Below are positions 1 to 9,127 of a stretch of DNA of 64,000 nt, one piece after another. Origin of the DNA: Streptomyces natalensis ATCC 27448 (lineage in GTDB: Bacteria > Actinomycetota > Actinomycetes > Streptomycetales > Streptomycetaceae); assembly GCF_000935125.1 (NCBI RefSeq), contig NZ_JRKI01000027.1:62001-126000 (forward strand), in the 5' to 3' direction. The notes below the pieces were generated by a model. That model was not told the DNA's origin. It worked only from the letters and a program-made list of their open reading frames with translations, and searched no databases. Every line of letters begins with the position of its first letter. Within the stretch, counting starts at the first letter, position 1. The position numbers and the translations under genes are program-made.

Positions 1-41
1 ACGAGCCGTGCGAGCCGTACGCGTACACACAGGAGCATGCG

Positions 42-2015
42 ATGGCCACCCCTCTCCCCGCGGATACCTCCTCCGCAGCCCCACCGCGGAGCAGTCGTCT
101 GCGCGCGTGGATGCTGGAGGGCCTGGCCGATATGGCCAAGCACCAGCAGGGTCCGCACGCCGAGCCCGAGAGCGCCCACGAGGGGCAGCGGTGGTGGCGG
201 GTGATGTGCCTGACCGGTGTGGACTACTTCTCCACCCTGGGCTACCAGCCGGGCATCGCCGCCCTGGCGGCCGGCTTGCTGTCGCCGGTGGCGACCCTCG
301 TGCTCGTGATCGTGACGCTGGTCGGCGCGCTGCCGGTCTACCGGCGGGTGGCCGAGGAGAGCCCGCGTGGCGAGGGTTCGATCGCGATGCTGGAGCGGCT
401 GCTGTCGTTCTGGAAGGGCAAGCTGTTCGTCCTGGCCCTGCTCGGCTTCGCCGCCACCGACTTCCTGATCACGATCACCCTGTCGGCGGCGGACGCCTCC
501 ACCCACCTGGTGGAGAACCCCCATCTGACGGACGTCCTGCACGGCCAGCAGATGCTGATCACGCTGGTGCTGGTGGCGTTGCTGGGCGCGGTGTTCCTCA
601 AGGGCTTCCTGGAGGCGATCGGCGTCGCGGTTGCCCTGGTCGGGGTCTACCTCGTCCTGAACGCGGTGGTCGTGGCCGTGGGCCTGTGGCACATCGTGAC
701 CGCCCCGCATGTGGTCACCGACTGGTCCAGCGCCCTGACCACTCAGCACGGGAACGTCTTCGCCATGGTCGGGGTGGCCCTGCTGGTCTTCCCGAAGCTG
801 GCGCTGGGCCTGTCCGGTTTCGAGACCGGCGTGGCGGTCATGCCGCACGTCCAGGGCGACGCGAGCGACACCGAGGCCAAGCCCACCGGGCGGATCCGGG
901 GCACCAAGAAGCTGCTCACCGCCGCCGCTGTGATCATGAGCGTGTATCTGATCACCACCAGCTTCATCACCACCCTCCTCATCCCGGCGAACGAGTTCAA
1001 GCCGGGCGGCCAGGCCAACGGGCGCGCGCTCGCCTACCTGGCGCACGAATACATCGGTGGCGGTTTCGGCACTCTCTACGACGTCTCCACCATCGCCATC
1101 CTCTGGTTCGCGGGCGCCTCCGCCATGGCCGGGCTGCTCAACCTGATGCCGCGCTACCTGCCCCGCTACGGCATGGCCCCGCACTGGGCGCGTGCCGTAC
1201 GCCCCATGGTGATCGTCTTCACCCTGGTGGCGTTCCTGGTCACCTGGCTCTTCGACGCCGACGTCGACGCGCAGGGCGGCGCCTACGCCACCGGCGTCCT
1301 GGTGCTGATGTCCTCCGCGGCGATCGCGGTGACCATCGCCGCCCGCCGCGCCGGTCAGCGGGCCTGGACGATCGGCTTCGCGCTCGTCGCCGCGGTGCTG
1401 CTCTACGTCACCGGCGCGAACGTCGTCGAACGCCCCGACGGTGTCAAGATCGGCGCCTGCTTCATCGCCGGCATCATCCTCATCTCGCTGCTGTCGCGGC
1501 TTCGGCGCGCCTTCGAGCTGCGCGTCACCCACATCACCATGGATGACATGGCCGAACGGTTCGTCCGCGATACGGCGCATCGCAAGATCCGGTTCATCGC
1601 CAACGAACCCGACCAGCGCGACCGGGCCGAATACCGCGACAAACTCCAGCAGATCCGCGTCGACAACGACCTGTCGGCCGAGGAGGACTTCGTCTTCGTC
1701 GAGGTCACCCTCGGCGACCCCTCGGAGTTCGAGGCGGCCATGACCGTACGCGGCGAAGTCCTGCACGACCGCTATCGCGTCCTGACCGTGGAGAGCTCCT
1801 CCATCCCCAACGCTCTGGCCGCCCTGCTCCTGCACGTACGGGACACCACCGGACAGCGCCCCCACATCTACTTCGAATGGACCGAAGGCAACCCCTTCGC
1901 CCAGTTCCTCCGCTTCTTCCTCTTCGGCCAGGGCGAAGTCGCCCCCGTCACCCGTGAGGTCCTGCGCGAGGCCGAACCCCACCGCGACCGCCGCCCCCGC
2001 GTCCACGTCGGCTGA
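42..2015 (+). CDS. APC-superfamily permease with cytoplasmic C-terminal domain
   Basis: The 657-residue protein has about 11-12 hydrophobic segments between residues ~65 and ~490 and a hydrophilic tail of ~150 residues (~500-657). Residues ~55-75 (VDYFSTLGYQPGIAA) resemble the first helix of APC-type amino-acid/cation transporters, and the long soluble tail is typical of actinobacterial permeases of this kind. It probably moves an amino acid or cation across the cytoplasmic membrane; the substrate cannot be read. The ATG lies 5 nt after an AGGAG-like RBS (aggagcatgcg). It stands alone, with no soluble partner next to it. The family is fairly sure, the substrate is not. Confidence 0.75.
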   Translation: MATPLPADTSSAAPPRSSRLRAWMLEGLADMAKHQQGPHAEPESAHEGQRWWRVMCLTGVDYFSTLGYQPGIAALAAGLLSPVATLVLVIVTLVGALPVYRRVAEESPRGEGSIAMLERLLSFWKGKLFVLALLGFAATDFLITITLSAADASTHLVENPHLTDVLHGQQMLITLVLVALLGAVFLKGFLEAIGVAVALVGVYLVLNAVVVAVGLWHIVTAPHVVTDWSSALTTQHGNVFAMVGVALLVFPKLALGLSGFETGVAVMPHVQGDASDTEAKPTGRIRGTKKLLTAAAVIMSVYLITTSFITTLLIPANEFKPGGQANGRALAYLAHEYIGGGFGTLYDVSTIAILWFAGASAMAGLLNLMPRYLPRYGMAPHWARAVRPMVIVFTLVAFLVTWLFDADVDAQGGAYATGVLVLMSSAAIAVTIAARRAGQRAWTIGFALVAAVLLYVTGANVVERPDGVKIGACFIAGIILISLLSRLRRAFELRVTHITMDDMAERFVRDTAHRKIRFIANEPDQRDRAEYRDKLQQIRVDNDLSAEEDFVFVEVTLGDPSEFEAAMTVRGEVLHDRYRVLTVESSSIPNALAALLLHVRDTTGQRPHIYFEWTEGNPFAQFLRFFLFGQGEVAPVTREVLREAEPHRDRRPRVHVG

Positions 2016-2125
2016 CCGCGCCCACGGAGGCCCAGGCGTCAAGAAAGCGATAAAAACCAGCCACGCAACATCAGGAAGATGTCAAGAAACGGGCGCTCCG
2101 GCACGGCCTGCCTAGTGTCAGCCAC

Positions 2126-2668
2126 ATGGGACCGCGGACCGCGCCGGGCGTGCCGCATGCCGGGCGGCCGGACATCACCGTCGACCGCCACTGGCGTGCG
2201 GATGCCCGGCGCGCCGTTCAGTACTCCCTGGCGTTCGTCGGTCCGATCATGCTGCTCGACCGGTGCTCGGGCGGCCTCACGCTGCCCCGCGCCGGGCTCT
2301 GGGCCGTACTCGGACTCGTGGTCCTCGCGATCGCCCTGCCCTCGCGCGTCACCGCGGGCGACGGGTGGCTGGCGGTACGGGGCCTCTTGGGCGAGCGCAG
2401 GGTACGCACCGACGCCTTGGTTGCGGTGCGGCAGAACGGCGGCATCGCCGTCCGCCTCGTCCTGCGAGATGCCGACGGACGGTGGCTGAAACTGGACCGC
2501 CAAGTCCTGGATGCCAATCCGCTGATGTGGCATCTGATCGACGCCGGCGCCCGCCGCTCCGTCCAGCGCGGCACGCTGCGCCACGGCAGACAGGTACTTC
2601 AGGAGCTGGCGGACCGGATCGACGGGCAGGAGGCCCGCGCGGTCCTCACGGCTTCCGGGATGCTGTGA
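2126..2668 (+). CDS. Small membrane-anchored protein of unknown function
   Basis: 180 residues. A hydrophilic head (~1-30) is followed by two hydrophobic stretches (AVQYSLAFVGPIMLL; AGLWAVLGLVVLAIAL). A soluble C-terminal half alternates short beta-like segments (WLAVRGLLGERRVRTDALVAV), as in bacterial PH-like membrane proteins. No catalytic motif is visible. Codon use is strongly GC3-biased, which supports a real gene. Its 3' neighbour on the same strand is also a small membrane protein, but 100 nt separate them. The PH-like reading is only a resemblance. Confidence 0.6.
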   Translation: MGPRTAPGVPHAGRPDITVDRHWRADARRAVQYSLAFVGPIMLLDRCSGGLTLPRAGLWAVLGLVVLAIALPSRVTAGDGWLAVRGLLGERRVRTDALVAVRQNGGIAVRLVLRDADGRWLKLDRQVLDANPLMWHLIDAGARRSVQRGTLRHGRQVLQELADRIDGQEARAVLTASGML

Positions 2669-2768
2669 ACATACCGCTGTAAAGATGCCGCCGCTGTGAA
2701 GTTGCCGCTCTGAACACGCGGTACGGGTACGGGCATCAGCGCCAGCGAGAGCAGCCACGGGGGAACGG

Positions 2769-3368
2769 ATGGGCCGGCACACGCGCACGCTGCGACCGGG
2801 CGCCCCTTGGTCGTGGGCGCGCACACCGATCGGGGTGCTCCTCTTACTCGGCATCGTCGCGCTGATGGGCCTGCTGCTGCGATGGGCGTGGACCGACTTC
2901 CGCTACGCGACCGCCCGGTCAGGCACGCCCGGTACCTTCTCCGCCATTCATTGCCACACCATCCACCAACCCCGCGGCGGCGATGTGCACCCCTGCACGG
3001 GGACGTTCGTCGCGACAGAAGGCGGGTTCACCGATCACTCGGCGCACCTCGATGACAACCCGGTGGGGGTCGGCAAACCCCTCAGGCTGCTCCGCGAGTC
3101 GGATGGCAGCTACCACCGTCCGCTGGTCTCCACCGCGGTGCTGGATGTGGCCGCCGCCTTCGGCATCGTGTGGGCGGCGGCAGTCGGGGCGGTGATGGTG
3201 TGCGTGGGCTCCCGCAGGGTTTCCGTGGGCGGCGGAAGTCCGGCCCGTTCGAAACCGCACCTCTGGGCTTCCCTCCAGCTCTGGCTCACCGTGGTCGCCG
3301 TCGGGAGCGTGGCCGCGGGGGTGTTGTCCCTCGTCGTAGGTATCGTGATCGCGCTGACCGGCCACTGA
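2769..3368 (+). CDS. Hypothetical membrane protein (DUF3592-like layout)
   Basis: 199 residues with an N-terminal membrane segment (VLLLLGIVALMGLLLRWAW), a ~80-residue extracytoplasmic stretch with two cysteines (IHCHTIHQ and VHPCTGTF), and two C-terminal membrane segments (VAAAFGIVWAAAVGAVMVCV; LWLTVVAVGSVAAGVLSLVVGIVIA). The ATG follows a GGGGGAACGG RBS. The pattern of TM, Cys-containing loop, TM, TM is common in small Streptomyces membrane proteins of unknown function. The two loop cysteines could form a disulphide. No partner is suggested by the neighbours. Confidence 0.6.
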   Translation: MGRHTRTLRPGAPWSWARTPIGVLLLLGIVALMGLLLRWAWTDFRYATARSGTPGTFSAIHCHTIHQPRGGDVHPCTGTFVATEGGFTDHSAHLDDNPVGVGKPLRLLRESDGSYHRPLVSTAVLDVAAAFGIVWAAAVGAVMVCVGSRRVSVGGGSPARSKPHLWASLQLWLTVVAVGSVAAGVLSLVVGIVIALTGH

Positions 3369-3505
3369 CCAACGACTGTACGCGGTGACGTACAGCCCCG
3401 AGGGCGAGCCCGTGCTGGTCTCGGCCGGCGCGCTCACGTCCCGCCACCACCGGCCCGGGAGGTCACGTTCGAGTCATCGTTCGAGGCCACATTCAAGAAC
3501 ACGCT

Positions 3506-3976
3506 ATGGTGACCATCATGCGGTGGGGGGTTCGTCCGGTATGGGTCCGGTGCATGGCGGCAGCCTACGCGGTCGGGTTCCTTGAAGGGACGGCATGGCA
3601 TGCGTACTGTCTGGCGACCGGCGCGCTGCATGCCTACAGCTACGCGCCCATACCCATCCAACTACTTTTCCATGCGCTCCTCTTGCTGGATCCGCTGGTC
3701 GCCCTGTTGAGCATTCGAGCCCGCCCAGGTGGACCGCTGCTCGCTGCCGTGGTCATGCTCGCGGACCTGGTCGGCAACTGGTACGTCAACTGGAGGGCGG
3801 TATGGGCGCATCCAGCGGCGTTTCTCCGGCCGGTCGGGCTCTTGCCGATCACCCTCTTCGGCATCCTCGTTCTGCTCACCGCCTTTCCGCTGCGCCGAGC
3901 CCTGACATCCGGCGGTGACGAGGCCCGCAGAACATCTCAGACCGCGAGCACCGTCACGGGCGGCACGTCAACCTAG
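3506..3976 (+). CDS. Hypothetical four-helix membrane protein
   Basis: 156 residues with four hydrophobic segments at ~12-32, ~48-67, ~73-93 and ~108-128, and a hydrophilic C-terminus. A second in-frame ATG lies four codons in (3518), so the exact start is open. The loop residues GTAWHAY and GNWYVNW are aromatic-rich. No family is recognised with certainty. It is convergent with the TetR gene that ends at 4046. Confidence 0.6.
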   Translation: MVTIMRWGVRPVWVRCMAAAYAVGFLEGTAWHAYCLATGALHAYSYAPIPIQLLFHALLLLDPLVALLSIRARPGGPLLAAVVMLADLVGNWYVNWRAVWAHPAAFLRPVGLLPITLFGILVLLTAFPLRRALTSGGDEARRTSQTASTVTGGTST

Positions 3977-4045
3977 CGAAAGGCATCTCAGCGTCGGTAG
4001 CGGTAGGCGCAGAGGACGCTGTCCCGAGCCGGAGTGCCACGCCGT

Positions 4046-4537
4046 TCACAATCCCTGGGCCAGTGAGCGAAGTTCGGCGATGACGTCGGCAGCGGACGGC
4101 GCATGCTCCGGATCCACCAGCCACTGCAACATCAGGCCGGACAGCAGCGCGAGCGGCACCGAGCCGCCGAGGCCCTCGCGGCCCTGACGCTGGCCGTCCG
4201 CCAGGCGCTCGCGCACCTCGGGCGAGTGCTGCGCCTGCACGGCGGCCTCCAGCTGGGCCACCCACAGCGCGCGGTGCGTGGTGAAGCTGTCGATCAGCGC
4301 CTCCCAGCGGTCCTCCGTCCGGTCTCCGGGGGATTGGCCGGCGAGTTCCTCGCCCAGCTCGTCCACCGCCTCCACCAGGGCCTGCGTGAGCAGGGCGTCC
4401 CGGGAGCCGAAGTGGTAGCCGATAGCGGCGTGGCTGACTCCGGCGGCAGCGGCGATGTCCCGCACCGTGGTGCGGCCCCAGCCCCGTTCGATCAGGCACC
4501 TCTTGGCGCCCGCCAACAGATCCTCGCGGTTTCCCAT
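4046..4537 (-). CDS. TetR/AcrR-family transcriptional regulator
   Basis: About 163 residues from the chosen ATG (MGNREDLL). The N-terminal helix-turn-helix is clear (TTVRDIAAAAGVSHAAIGYHFGSRDALL, read in two parts), followed by an all-helical ligand domain. An upstream in-frame ATG at 4576 would add 13 residues, but it falls inside the left operator, so the shorter start is preferred; neither has a strong RBS. It is transcribed divergently from an FAD monooxygenase, with two copies of a TTGACCATATGGTCAA-type palindrome between them. It most likely represses both genes and responds to a substrate of the monooxygenase. Confidence 0.85.
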   Translation of the reverse strand: MGNREDLLAGAKRCLIERGWGRTTVRDIAAAAGVSHAAIGYHFGSRDALLTQALVEAVDELGEELAGQSPGDRTEDRWEALIDSFTTHRALWVAQLEAAVQAQHSPEVRERLADGQRQGREGLGGSVPLALLSGLMLQWLVDPEHAPSAADVIAELRSLAQGL

Positions 4538-4559
4538 GCCGGAGAGCATAGCAAGAGAT

Positions 4560-4601
4560 TTGACCATATGGTTCATCCAAATGGATTGACCATATGGTCA
4601 A
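4560..4601. promoter_or_regulatory. Paired palindromic operator between TetR and monooxygenase genes
   Basis: Positions 4586-4601 read TTGACCATATGGTCAA, a perfect 16-bp palindrome. 4560-4575 carries TTGACCATATGGTTCA, the same half-site with an imperfect right arm. Centre-to-centre distance is 26 bp. The pair sits between divergent start sites, overlaps the longer TetR start, and lies just upstream of the AAGGAG before the monooxygenase. This is the geometry of a TetR autoregulatory operator. Confidence 0.75.
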
Positions 4602-4621
4602 GGAGATCTAGGGTCCTTGCC

Positions 4622-5692
4622 ATGACCACCAACTCCACGGTTTTGATCTCGGGTGCGAGCGTCGCCGGACCCGCCCTGGCCCACCTGCTGCACCGCGGCG
4701 GCTACCAGGTCACCGTCGTCGAGCGAGCCCCCGCCGTACGCGGCGGCGGCTACGCCGTCGACTTCCGTGGCGCGGCCTTCGAGGTGCTGGACGAACTCGG
4801 CATCCTCGCCGAAGTGCGCGAGCACGACACCAAGATGCGCGGTACCACCCTGATCGATGAGACCGGCGCCGAGACCGGGCTGCTGCCCGCCGAGGCGTTC
4901 GCCGGCGAGCTGGAGGTTCCCAAGAGCGACCTGACCCGGATCCTGTACCGCATCACCGCCGACGACATCGAGTACCTCTTCGACGACTCGATCGCGACGC
5001 TGACGGAGCACGAGGGAGGCGTCACCGTCGAATTCGAGCGCGGCGCCACCCGCGAGTTCGACCTGGTCTTCGGTGCCGACGGGATCTACTCGCGCGTGCG
5101 GCGGCTGGCCTTCGGCCCGCACGAGCAGGCACTGCACCACTTGGGCCTGTCCGGTGCCGGGTTCACCACCGACAACTACCTCGGCCTGGACCACCAGGGC
5201 ATGCTGCAGTTGGACGGAAATGCAGCCGTCTACCTGTTCAGCGCCGGCGACCCGCGCCGGCTCACCGTCAGCCTCTCCTTCGCCACCGCCTCGCCCGCGC
5301 TGGACCGATGCGGCCGCGACGAACAGCAAGCCGCGGTTCGCGCCGCCTTCGCCGACCGCGGCTGGCAGGCCCCCCGGCTGCTTGCGGCCATGGCCGAGGC
5401 CGAGGACTTCTCCTTCGCATCCACCTGCCAAGTCCAGCTCGACAGCTGGTCGAAGGGCCGCATCGCACTGCTCGGCGACGCGGGATATTGCGCTGCCCCG
5501 ACCGCGGGCATGGGCACTTCTCAGGCCCTGCTCGGCGCCCGCTCCCTGGCCCGGCACCTGTCCGTAGCCGACGGCGACCACCGCGCCGCGTTCGCCGCCT
5601 ACGAGGCCGAACTGCGCCCCTACGTCACCGAGAACCAGATCAAGGGACGCGAAGCCGTCGCCATGTTCGGCGGCCGCACGGCAGAGGGGTGA
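4622..5692 (+). CDS. FAD-dependent monooxygenase (PheA/TfdB class)
   Basis: 356 residues. The N-terminal FAD-binding Rossmann motif reads ISGASVAGPALAHLL with VVERAP after the second strand. The DG motif is GADGIYSRVRR, and the GD motif near residue ~285 is LLGDAGYCAAPTAGMG. This is the class A flavoprotein hydroxylase fold also used by TetX-type drug-inactivating enzymes and by polyketide tailoring hydroxylases. The ATG at 4622 is preceded by AAGGAG at a rather long spacing (16 nt). The frame is open much further upstream, but that part is antisense to the TetR gene. It is probably induced by its substrate through the TetR operators. Confidence 0.85.
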   Translation: MTTNSTVLISGASVAGPALAHLLHRGGYQVTVVERAPAVRGGGYAVDFRGAAFEVLDELGILAEVREHDTKMRGTTLIDETGAETGLLPAEAFAGELEVPKSDLTRILYRITADDIEYLFDDSIATLTEHEGGVTVEFERGATREFDLVFGADGIYSRVRRLAFGPHEQALHHLGLSGAGFTTDNYLGLDHQGMLQLDGNAAVYLFSAGDPRRLTVSLSFATASPALDRCGRDEQQAAVRAAFADRGWQAPRLLAAMAEAEDFSFASTCQVQLDSWSKGRIALLGDAGYCAAPTAGMGTSQALLGARSLARHLSVADGDHRAAFAAYEAELRPYVTENQIKGREAVAMFGGRTAEG

Positions 5693-5974
5693 GGACACCC
5701 GTGCAGGTAGAGACGGGCCTCGGACCCATCCTCAAGCGGGCCGCCAACAGGGCCTCCTGGTGCGCTGCAACAGGGTCCGCCAGGTGAACGGGGCGGCAGG
5801 CGCGGGGCATCAGGCCATCACCTCCACCCCGTCAATCCGACGCGCCCGAGCGTCGATCCCGTGCATCGCGAGCCACAACGTCCACCGCCGTCTGCGCTGC
5901 AATCGCCGCTCCTGGTGCTCCTGGCGCTCCTGGCCGGCAGTAACGCCCTCAGCAGCAGTTCGAAGATCCACGCG

Positions 5975-6616
5975 CTAGTTGGCGCATGTCGTCACCTGAT
6001 CGGGCTGGTAGATGGTCTCCCACGGAACCTGATTCCAGGGACTGCCGGGGTTTGCGGGGTCCAGCAGGCGCTGCACGGCCTGGATGGTGTCCTCCTGCGA
6101 CCCGGCCCACTCGCGGCCGACGTTCTGCATCCAGAGGTGACGTCCGGCTACGAAGTCGTCGGCGAACGCTCGCCAGGACCCGTACGTCTGCGCCACAGGT
6201 GCCGCCGCGCCTGCCAGCAGCTGCCAGGCGCCTGCCTCGTCGACGTATCCGGCGCCGAAGCCCGACCTGACGACCGAGACGTAGCGACCGAAGTCCCAGG
6301 CCACCGGAGGGTGCCCGAGTACCGGCGCCATCTGCATACGGTGCCCCTCACCAGCCAGCCGTTGCAGGGCCGCGTGCAGGCTTTCCGGCGAGGTGATGTC
6401 CCAGCTCTGTGCCAGGCTCACCTTGCAGTTCGTGGGGTTGATCCGCTTCAGCGGGTAAAGCATCAAGTGGCTGTGGCCCCACATGCGCTCCGCCAGAATC
6501 GCATCGAGCGAGACCATCCACCGCTGGTGCGCCGTCAACACAGCGGGGTAACGCCTCTTCGCCGACGGCCCGAACGCCATCTTCATCAGGGACGAGGCAA
6601 GTATCCAACCACTCAT
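5975..6616 (-). CDS. DUF1266 domain protein
   Basis: 213 residues. The central region (ESLHAALQRLAGEG, then VAWDFGRYVSVVRSGFGAGYVDEAGAW, then YGSWRAFADDFVAGR) has the WD...R/GW-type pattern of the DUF1266 (YbeU/YbeR-like) family, whose biochemical function is unknown. There is no signal peptide or membrane segment, so it is cytoplasmic. The start at 6616 has only a weak GAAGAT RBS. The neighbours do not suggest a role. It is in tandem with, but 170 nt from, the glycosyltransferase. Confidence 0.65.
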   Translation of the reverse strand: MSGWILASSLMKMAFGPSAKRRYPAVLTAHQRWMVSLDAILAERMWGHSHLMLYPLKRINPTNCKVSLAQSWDITSPESLHAALQRLAGEGHRMQMAPVLGHPPVAWDFGRYVSVVRSGFGAGYVDEAGAWQLLAGAAAPVAQTYGSWRAFADDFVAGRHLWMQNVGREWAGSQEDTIQAVQRLLDPANPGSPWNQVPWETIYQPDQVTTCAN

Positions 6617-6787
6617 GGCCAGCGATCTTCACAGACCGTTGACCAGCAGGTCAACCTGGCCTCTCAGCACTCCGACCTGTCCAACACGCCCCCGCGTCCG
6701 CGACGCCCTTGGGCGGCCGAACCGCCGGTAGCCGGGGCACGCCAGCGCGCGCCCCGGCGTCGTGTGGCAGTCTTCAGCCGAGGTGCT

Positions 6788-7969
6788 TCAGCCGAGGTGC
6801 TCCTCGATCAGCTCGGCGCCGCGGACCGCTCCCCCGCTCTCCCTGACGACCTTACGCATCCGGTCGAGATTGGCGCGCACCGTGTCGTCGGCCACGATGC
6901 GGTCGACCGCGGCACGCAACGACTCGGCGGTCACCGTGTCCGGGTCCAGCCGCTCGCCGAGCCCCAGTTCCTGCACCCGCCCGGCATTGGCGGCCTGCTC
7001 GGGCATTTGCGGAACGGCGATCAGTCCCACCCCGTAATACAGCGCCTCCATGGTGGAGTTCATTCCGGTGTGGGAGACGAAGGCGTCGGCATGCTGGAGC
7101 ACGGCCAGCTGCGGGAAATGCGACCGGACGTCGATGGTCGGCGGAATTTCTCCGAGTTCGGCCGGGTCCAGGCCGCCCACGGTCATGGCCACTTGATAGT
7201 GACCGTCACCGAACGCGTCGATGCAGGTGCGGTAGAACTCGGGCCGGTCGTTGAAGACCGTTCCGAGCGAGATGAACAGGAAGGGTGCCTCGGGATCGGC
7301 CGGCGACCACGGTTCGGCGTGCTCCCGGTTGCCCACCGAGGGGCCTATGAACTGGAACCGCTCATCGAAGGTGTCGCCGGCCGGCTGGAACTGCCTGGGT
7401 ATGAACACAAGGTTCAGATCTTCGGTGGCGTCCAGGACGTTCTCCGGGTTGAGCACGACACCGTGTTCGGCGGAGAATTCCGCACAGCTGGCGGCGAGTT
7501 GGGACACGATGGGGTTCTCGTCGCCGTGTCCCTTCTTGATGGCCTCGAAGAGCGAAAACTCCTCGTTCGAGGCGAAGTTGGGAATGCAGCGCACGGCGGG
7601 AAGGCCCAGTTGCTCGGCGACGACCCGGCCCGGCCAGTTGAAGCCGTCGTAACAGATCACGTCCGGCGACTCGGCGGCGCAGTAGTCCCGCACCACCGGG
7701 TACACCGAACCGCTCATTTCCGCGAACAGGAGACGCATCCAGGCCGCGATTGCTTCGGGACCGAACTCCCGCGGCGGGGCGGCGAACAGCTCGGACGAGC
7801 ACTGCAGTTCCACCCAGCGCGCGCCGGCCTTGGTGACCGCGTCGGCGTGTTCCGCGCTGGTGGCGTAGTCGACCCGGTGCCCCCGCCGCACGAGTTCCTC
7901 GACCAACGGCAGTGTGGGATTGACGTGCCCGTGTCCGAAAAGGGCTACGAATAGCAAGTGTTTGGACAT
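6788..7969 (-). CDS. MGT-family (macrolide-type) glycosyltransferase
   Basis: 393 residues, GT-B fold of family GT1. The N-terminus has the acceptor-domain pattern LFVALFGHGHVNPTLPLVEEL, with the catalytic His in GHGHVNP. The C-terminal donor-sugar motif is FVSHTGMNSTMEALYYGVG...VPQMPEQAANA, as in OleD/OleI/Mgt, which inactivate macrolides by glycosylating desosamine using UDP-glucose. The ATG follows AGGATC. It stands alone, which fits a resistance or detoxifying enzyme rather than a biosynthetic one. The acceptor is not readable: it could also be a flavonoid or another natural product. Confidence 0.8.
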   Translation of the reverse strand: MSKHLLFVALFGHGHVNPTLPLVEELVRRGHRVDYATSAEHADAVTKAGARWVELQCSSELFAAPPREFGPEAIAAWMRLLFAEMSGSVYPVVRDYCAAESPDVICYDGFNWPGRVVAEQLGLPAVRCIPNFASNEEFSLFEAIKKGHGDENPIVSQLAASCAEFSAEHGVVLNPENVLDATEDLNLVFIPRQFQPAGDTFDERFQFIGPSVGNREHAEPWSPADPEAPFLFISLGTVFNDRPEFYRTCIDAFGDGHYQVAMTVGGLDPAELGEIPPTIDVRSHFPQLAVLQHADAFVSHTGMNSTMEALYYGVGLIAVPQMPEQAANAGRVQELGLGERLDPDTVTAESLRAAVDRIVADDTVRANLDRMRKVVRESGGAVRGAELIEEHLG

Positions 7970-8102
7970 GTCACAGATCCTACCGAGCCGTGATCTCCGC
8001 GCCTCGGCCCCCCTACGGATTGCCGATGGCCTTCTGGCAGGCTCAACTCCCGCTGCCTGTAACGCACATGCTCAGCCCCTCGTAGAACTTCCGGGCTGAT
8101 CG

Positions 8103-8393
8103 TCACGCCTGCGACGACTTACCGTTGGGCCTGGCCCGGCGCCCCGCCGGCTGCGTTGAAGGACGGCCTGAAAACCCCAGCATGTCTTTCAGGCGGCACC
8201 GGGTGTGGGCGTATGTGTCCTGAGCGTTGCGTGTTCCTACTTCCACGCTCAGAACGTGCCACGGCGTCCGTTCGAGGAGACGACGGGTCAGGTCAGCCTC
8301 GCAGACCAAGGTCGCGGGACGCACGGTTCCAGCCCCACCAGCGAACTCTTCGGCCACAGTTCGAAAGGTGGCGGGGGCCGCGGCGTCCGTCAT
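8103..8393 (-). CDS. Possible small protein in the 7970-8503 gap
   Basis: The 534-nt stretch between the glycosyltransferase start and the isochorismatase start holds only one plausible reading frame: 96 residues starting MTDAAAPATFRTVAEEFAGG. Third-position GC bias is moderate, weaker than in neighbours, and I recognise no family. The second half is rich in Arg/Pro/Gly and looks non-coding. It could be a gene remnant or chance. Confidence 0.25.
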   Translation of the reverse strand: MTDAAAPATFRTVAEEFAGGAGTVRPATLVCEADLTRRLLERTPWHVLSVEVGTRNAQDTYAHTRCRLKDMLGFSGRPSTQPAGRRARPNGKSSQA

Positions 8394-8503
8394 ATCGCCG
8401 CCCGAGGCGGCCGGGAGCCCGCGCGCGACGGCGACCGGATCGTTCCGCATCCAGACACGATCATGCCTGGTCCCCGGCGGCCGGACCGGGCGAGGATCAG
8501 GGC

Positions 8504-9127
8504 ATGACCGAGAACACGAACACCCAGACGAACGACGCGGCGACCGGCACCGCGCTGCTCGTCATCGATGTCCAGGAGTCCTTCCGGCAGCGCGAGAGCT
8601 GGCAGCACGCCTCCGACCCCGAGGTGGCCGGGCAGGTGGCCAAGCTCACGGACTTCGCGCGGGACCGCGGCGACCTGGTGGTGTGGGTGCTGCACTCCGA
8701 GCCGGGCACCGGCACCGTCTTCGACCCGGCGCTCGGCCACGTCCGGCTGATCGAGCCGCTCGCTGCGCGGGACGGCGAACCGGTGCTCGTCAAGACCTCG
8801 CACAACGCCTTCACCACCACCAACCTCCAGCAGATCCTCACCGAGCGCGGCATCCGCTCGCTGGTCACCTGCGGGATCAGGACCGAGCAGTGCGTGGAGA
8901 CCACCACCCGGCTGGCCTCCGACCTCGGCTACGCCGTCACCTTCGTGGTGGACGCGACCGCCACCGAGCCGATCCCGCACCCCGAAGCGCCCGCCGGGCG
9001 GCCGTACGCCGAGGTGCTGGCCGATCCGCGCACCCTGCGCCCGGCGGACGTCGTCGAACGCACCCGGTACGCTCTGGCCGGACGCTTCGCCACCGTCACC
9101 ACAGTTAAGGAGCTGACCGGATCGTGA
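8504..9127 (+). CDS. Isochorismatase-family cysteine hydrolase
   Basis: 207 residues. The catalytic triad of the family is visible: Asp in LLVIDVQESF, Lys in PVLVKTSHNAF and Cys in VTCGIRTEQCVETT (the Cys of GIRTEQCVE). These enzymes hydrolyse isochorismate, nicotinamide, N-carbamoyl compounds or related amides. The stop overlaps the GTG start of the following GlxA-type regulator by 4 nt (GTGA), so the two are translationally coupled. A hydrolase paired with a regulator that carries a DJ-1/PfpI-like sensor domain is a frequent arrangement. Confidence 0.85.
   Translation: MTENTNTQTNDAATGTALLVIDVQESFRQRESWQHASDPEVAGQVAKLTDFARDRGDLVVWVLHSEPGTGTVFDPALGHVRLIEPLAARDGEPVLVKTSHNAFTTTNLQQILTERGIRSLVTCGIRTEQCVETTTRLASDLGYAVTFVVDATATEPIPHPEAPAGRPYAEVLADPRTLRPADVVERTRYALAGRFATVTTVKELTGS

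Noticed and set aside
4103..4621. A 170-codon N-terminal extension of the FAD monooxygenase
   Set aside because: It is antisense to the TetR gene and crosses the operators; the FAD motif starts directly after ATG 4622.
5861..7954. A ~700-codon plus-strand frame over DUF1266 and the glycosyltransferase
   Set aside because: Antisense to two genes with clear family motifs; no RBS and no domain of its own.
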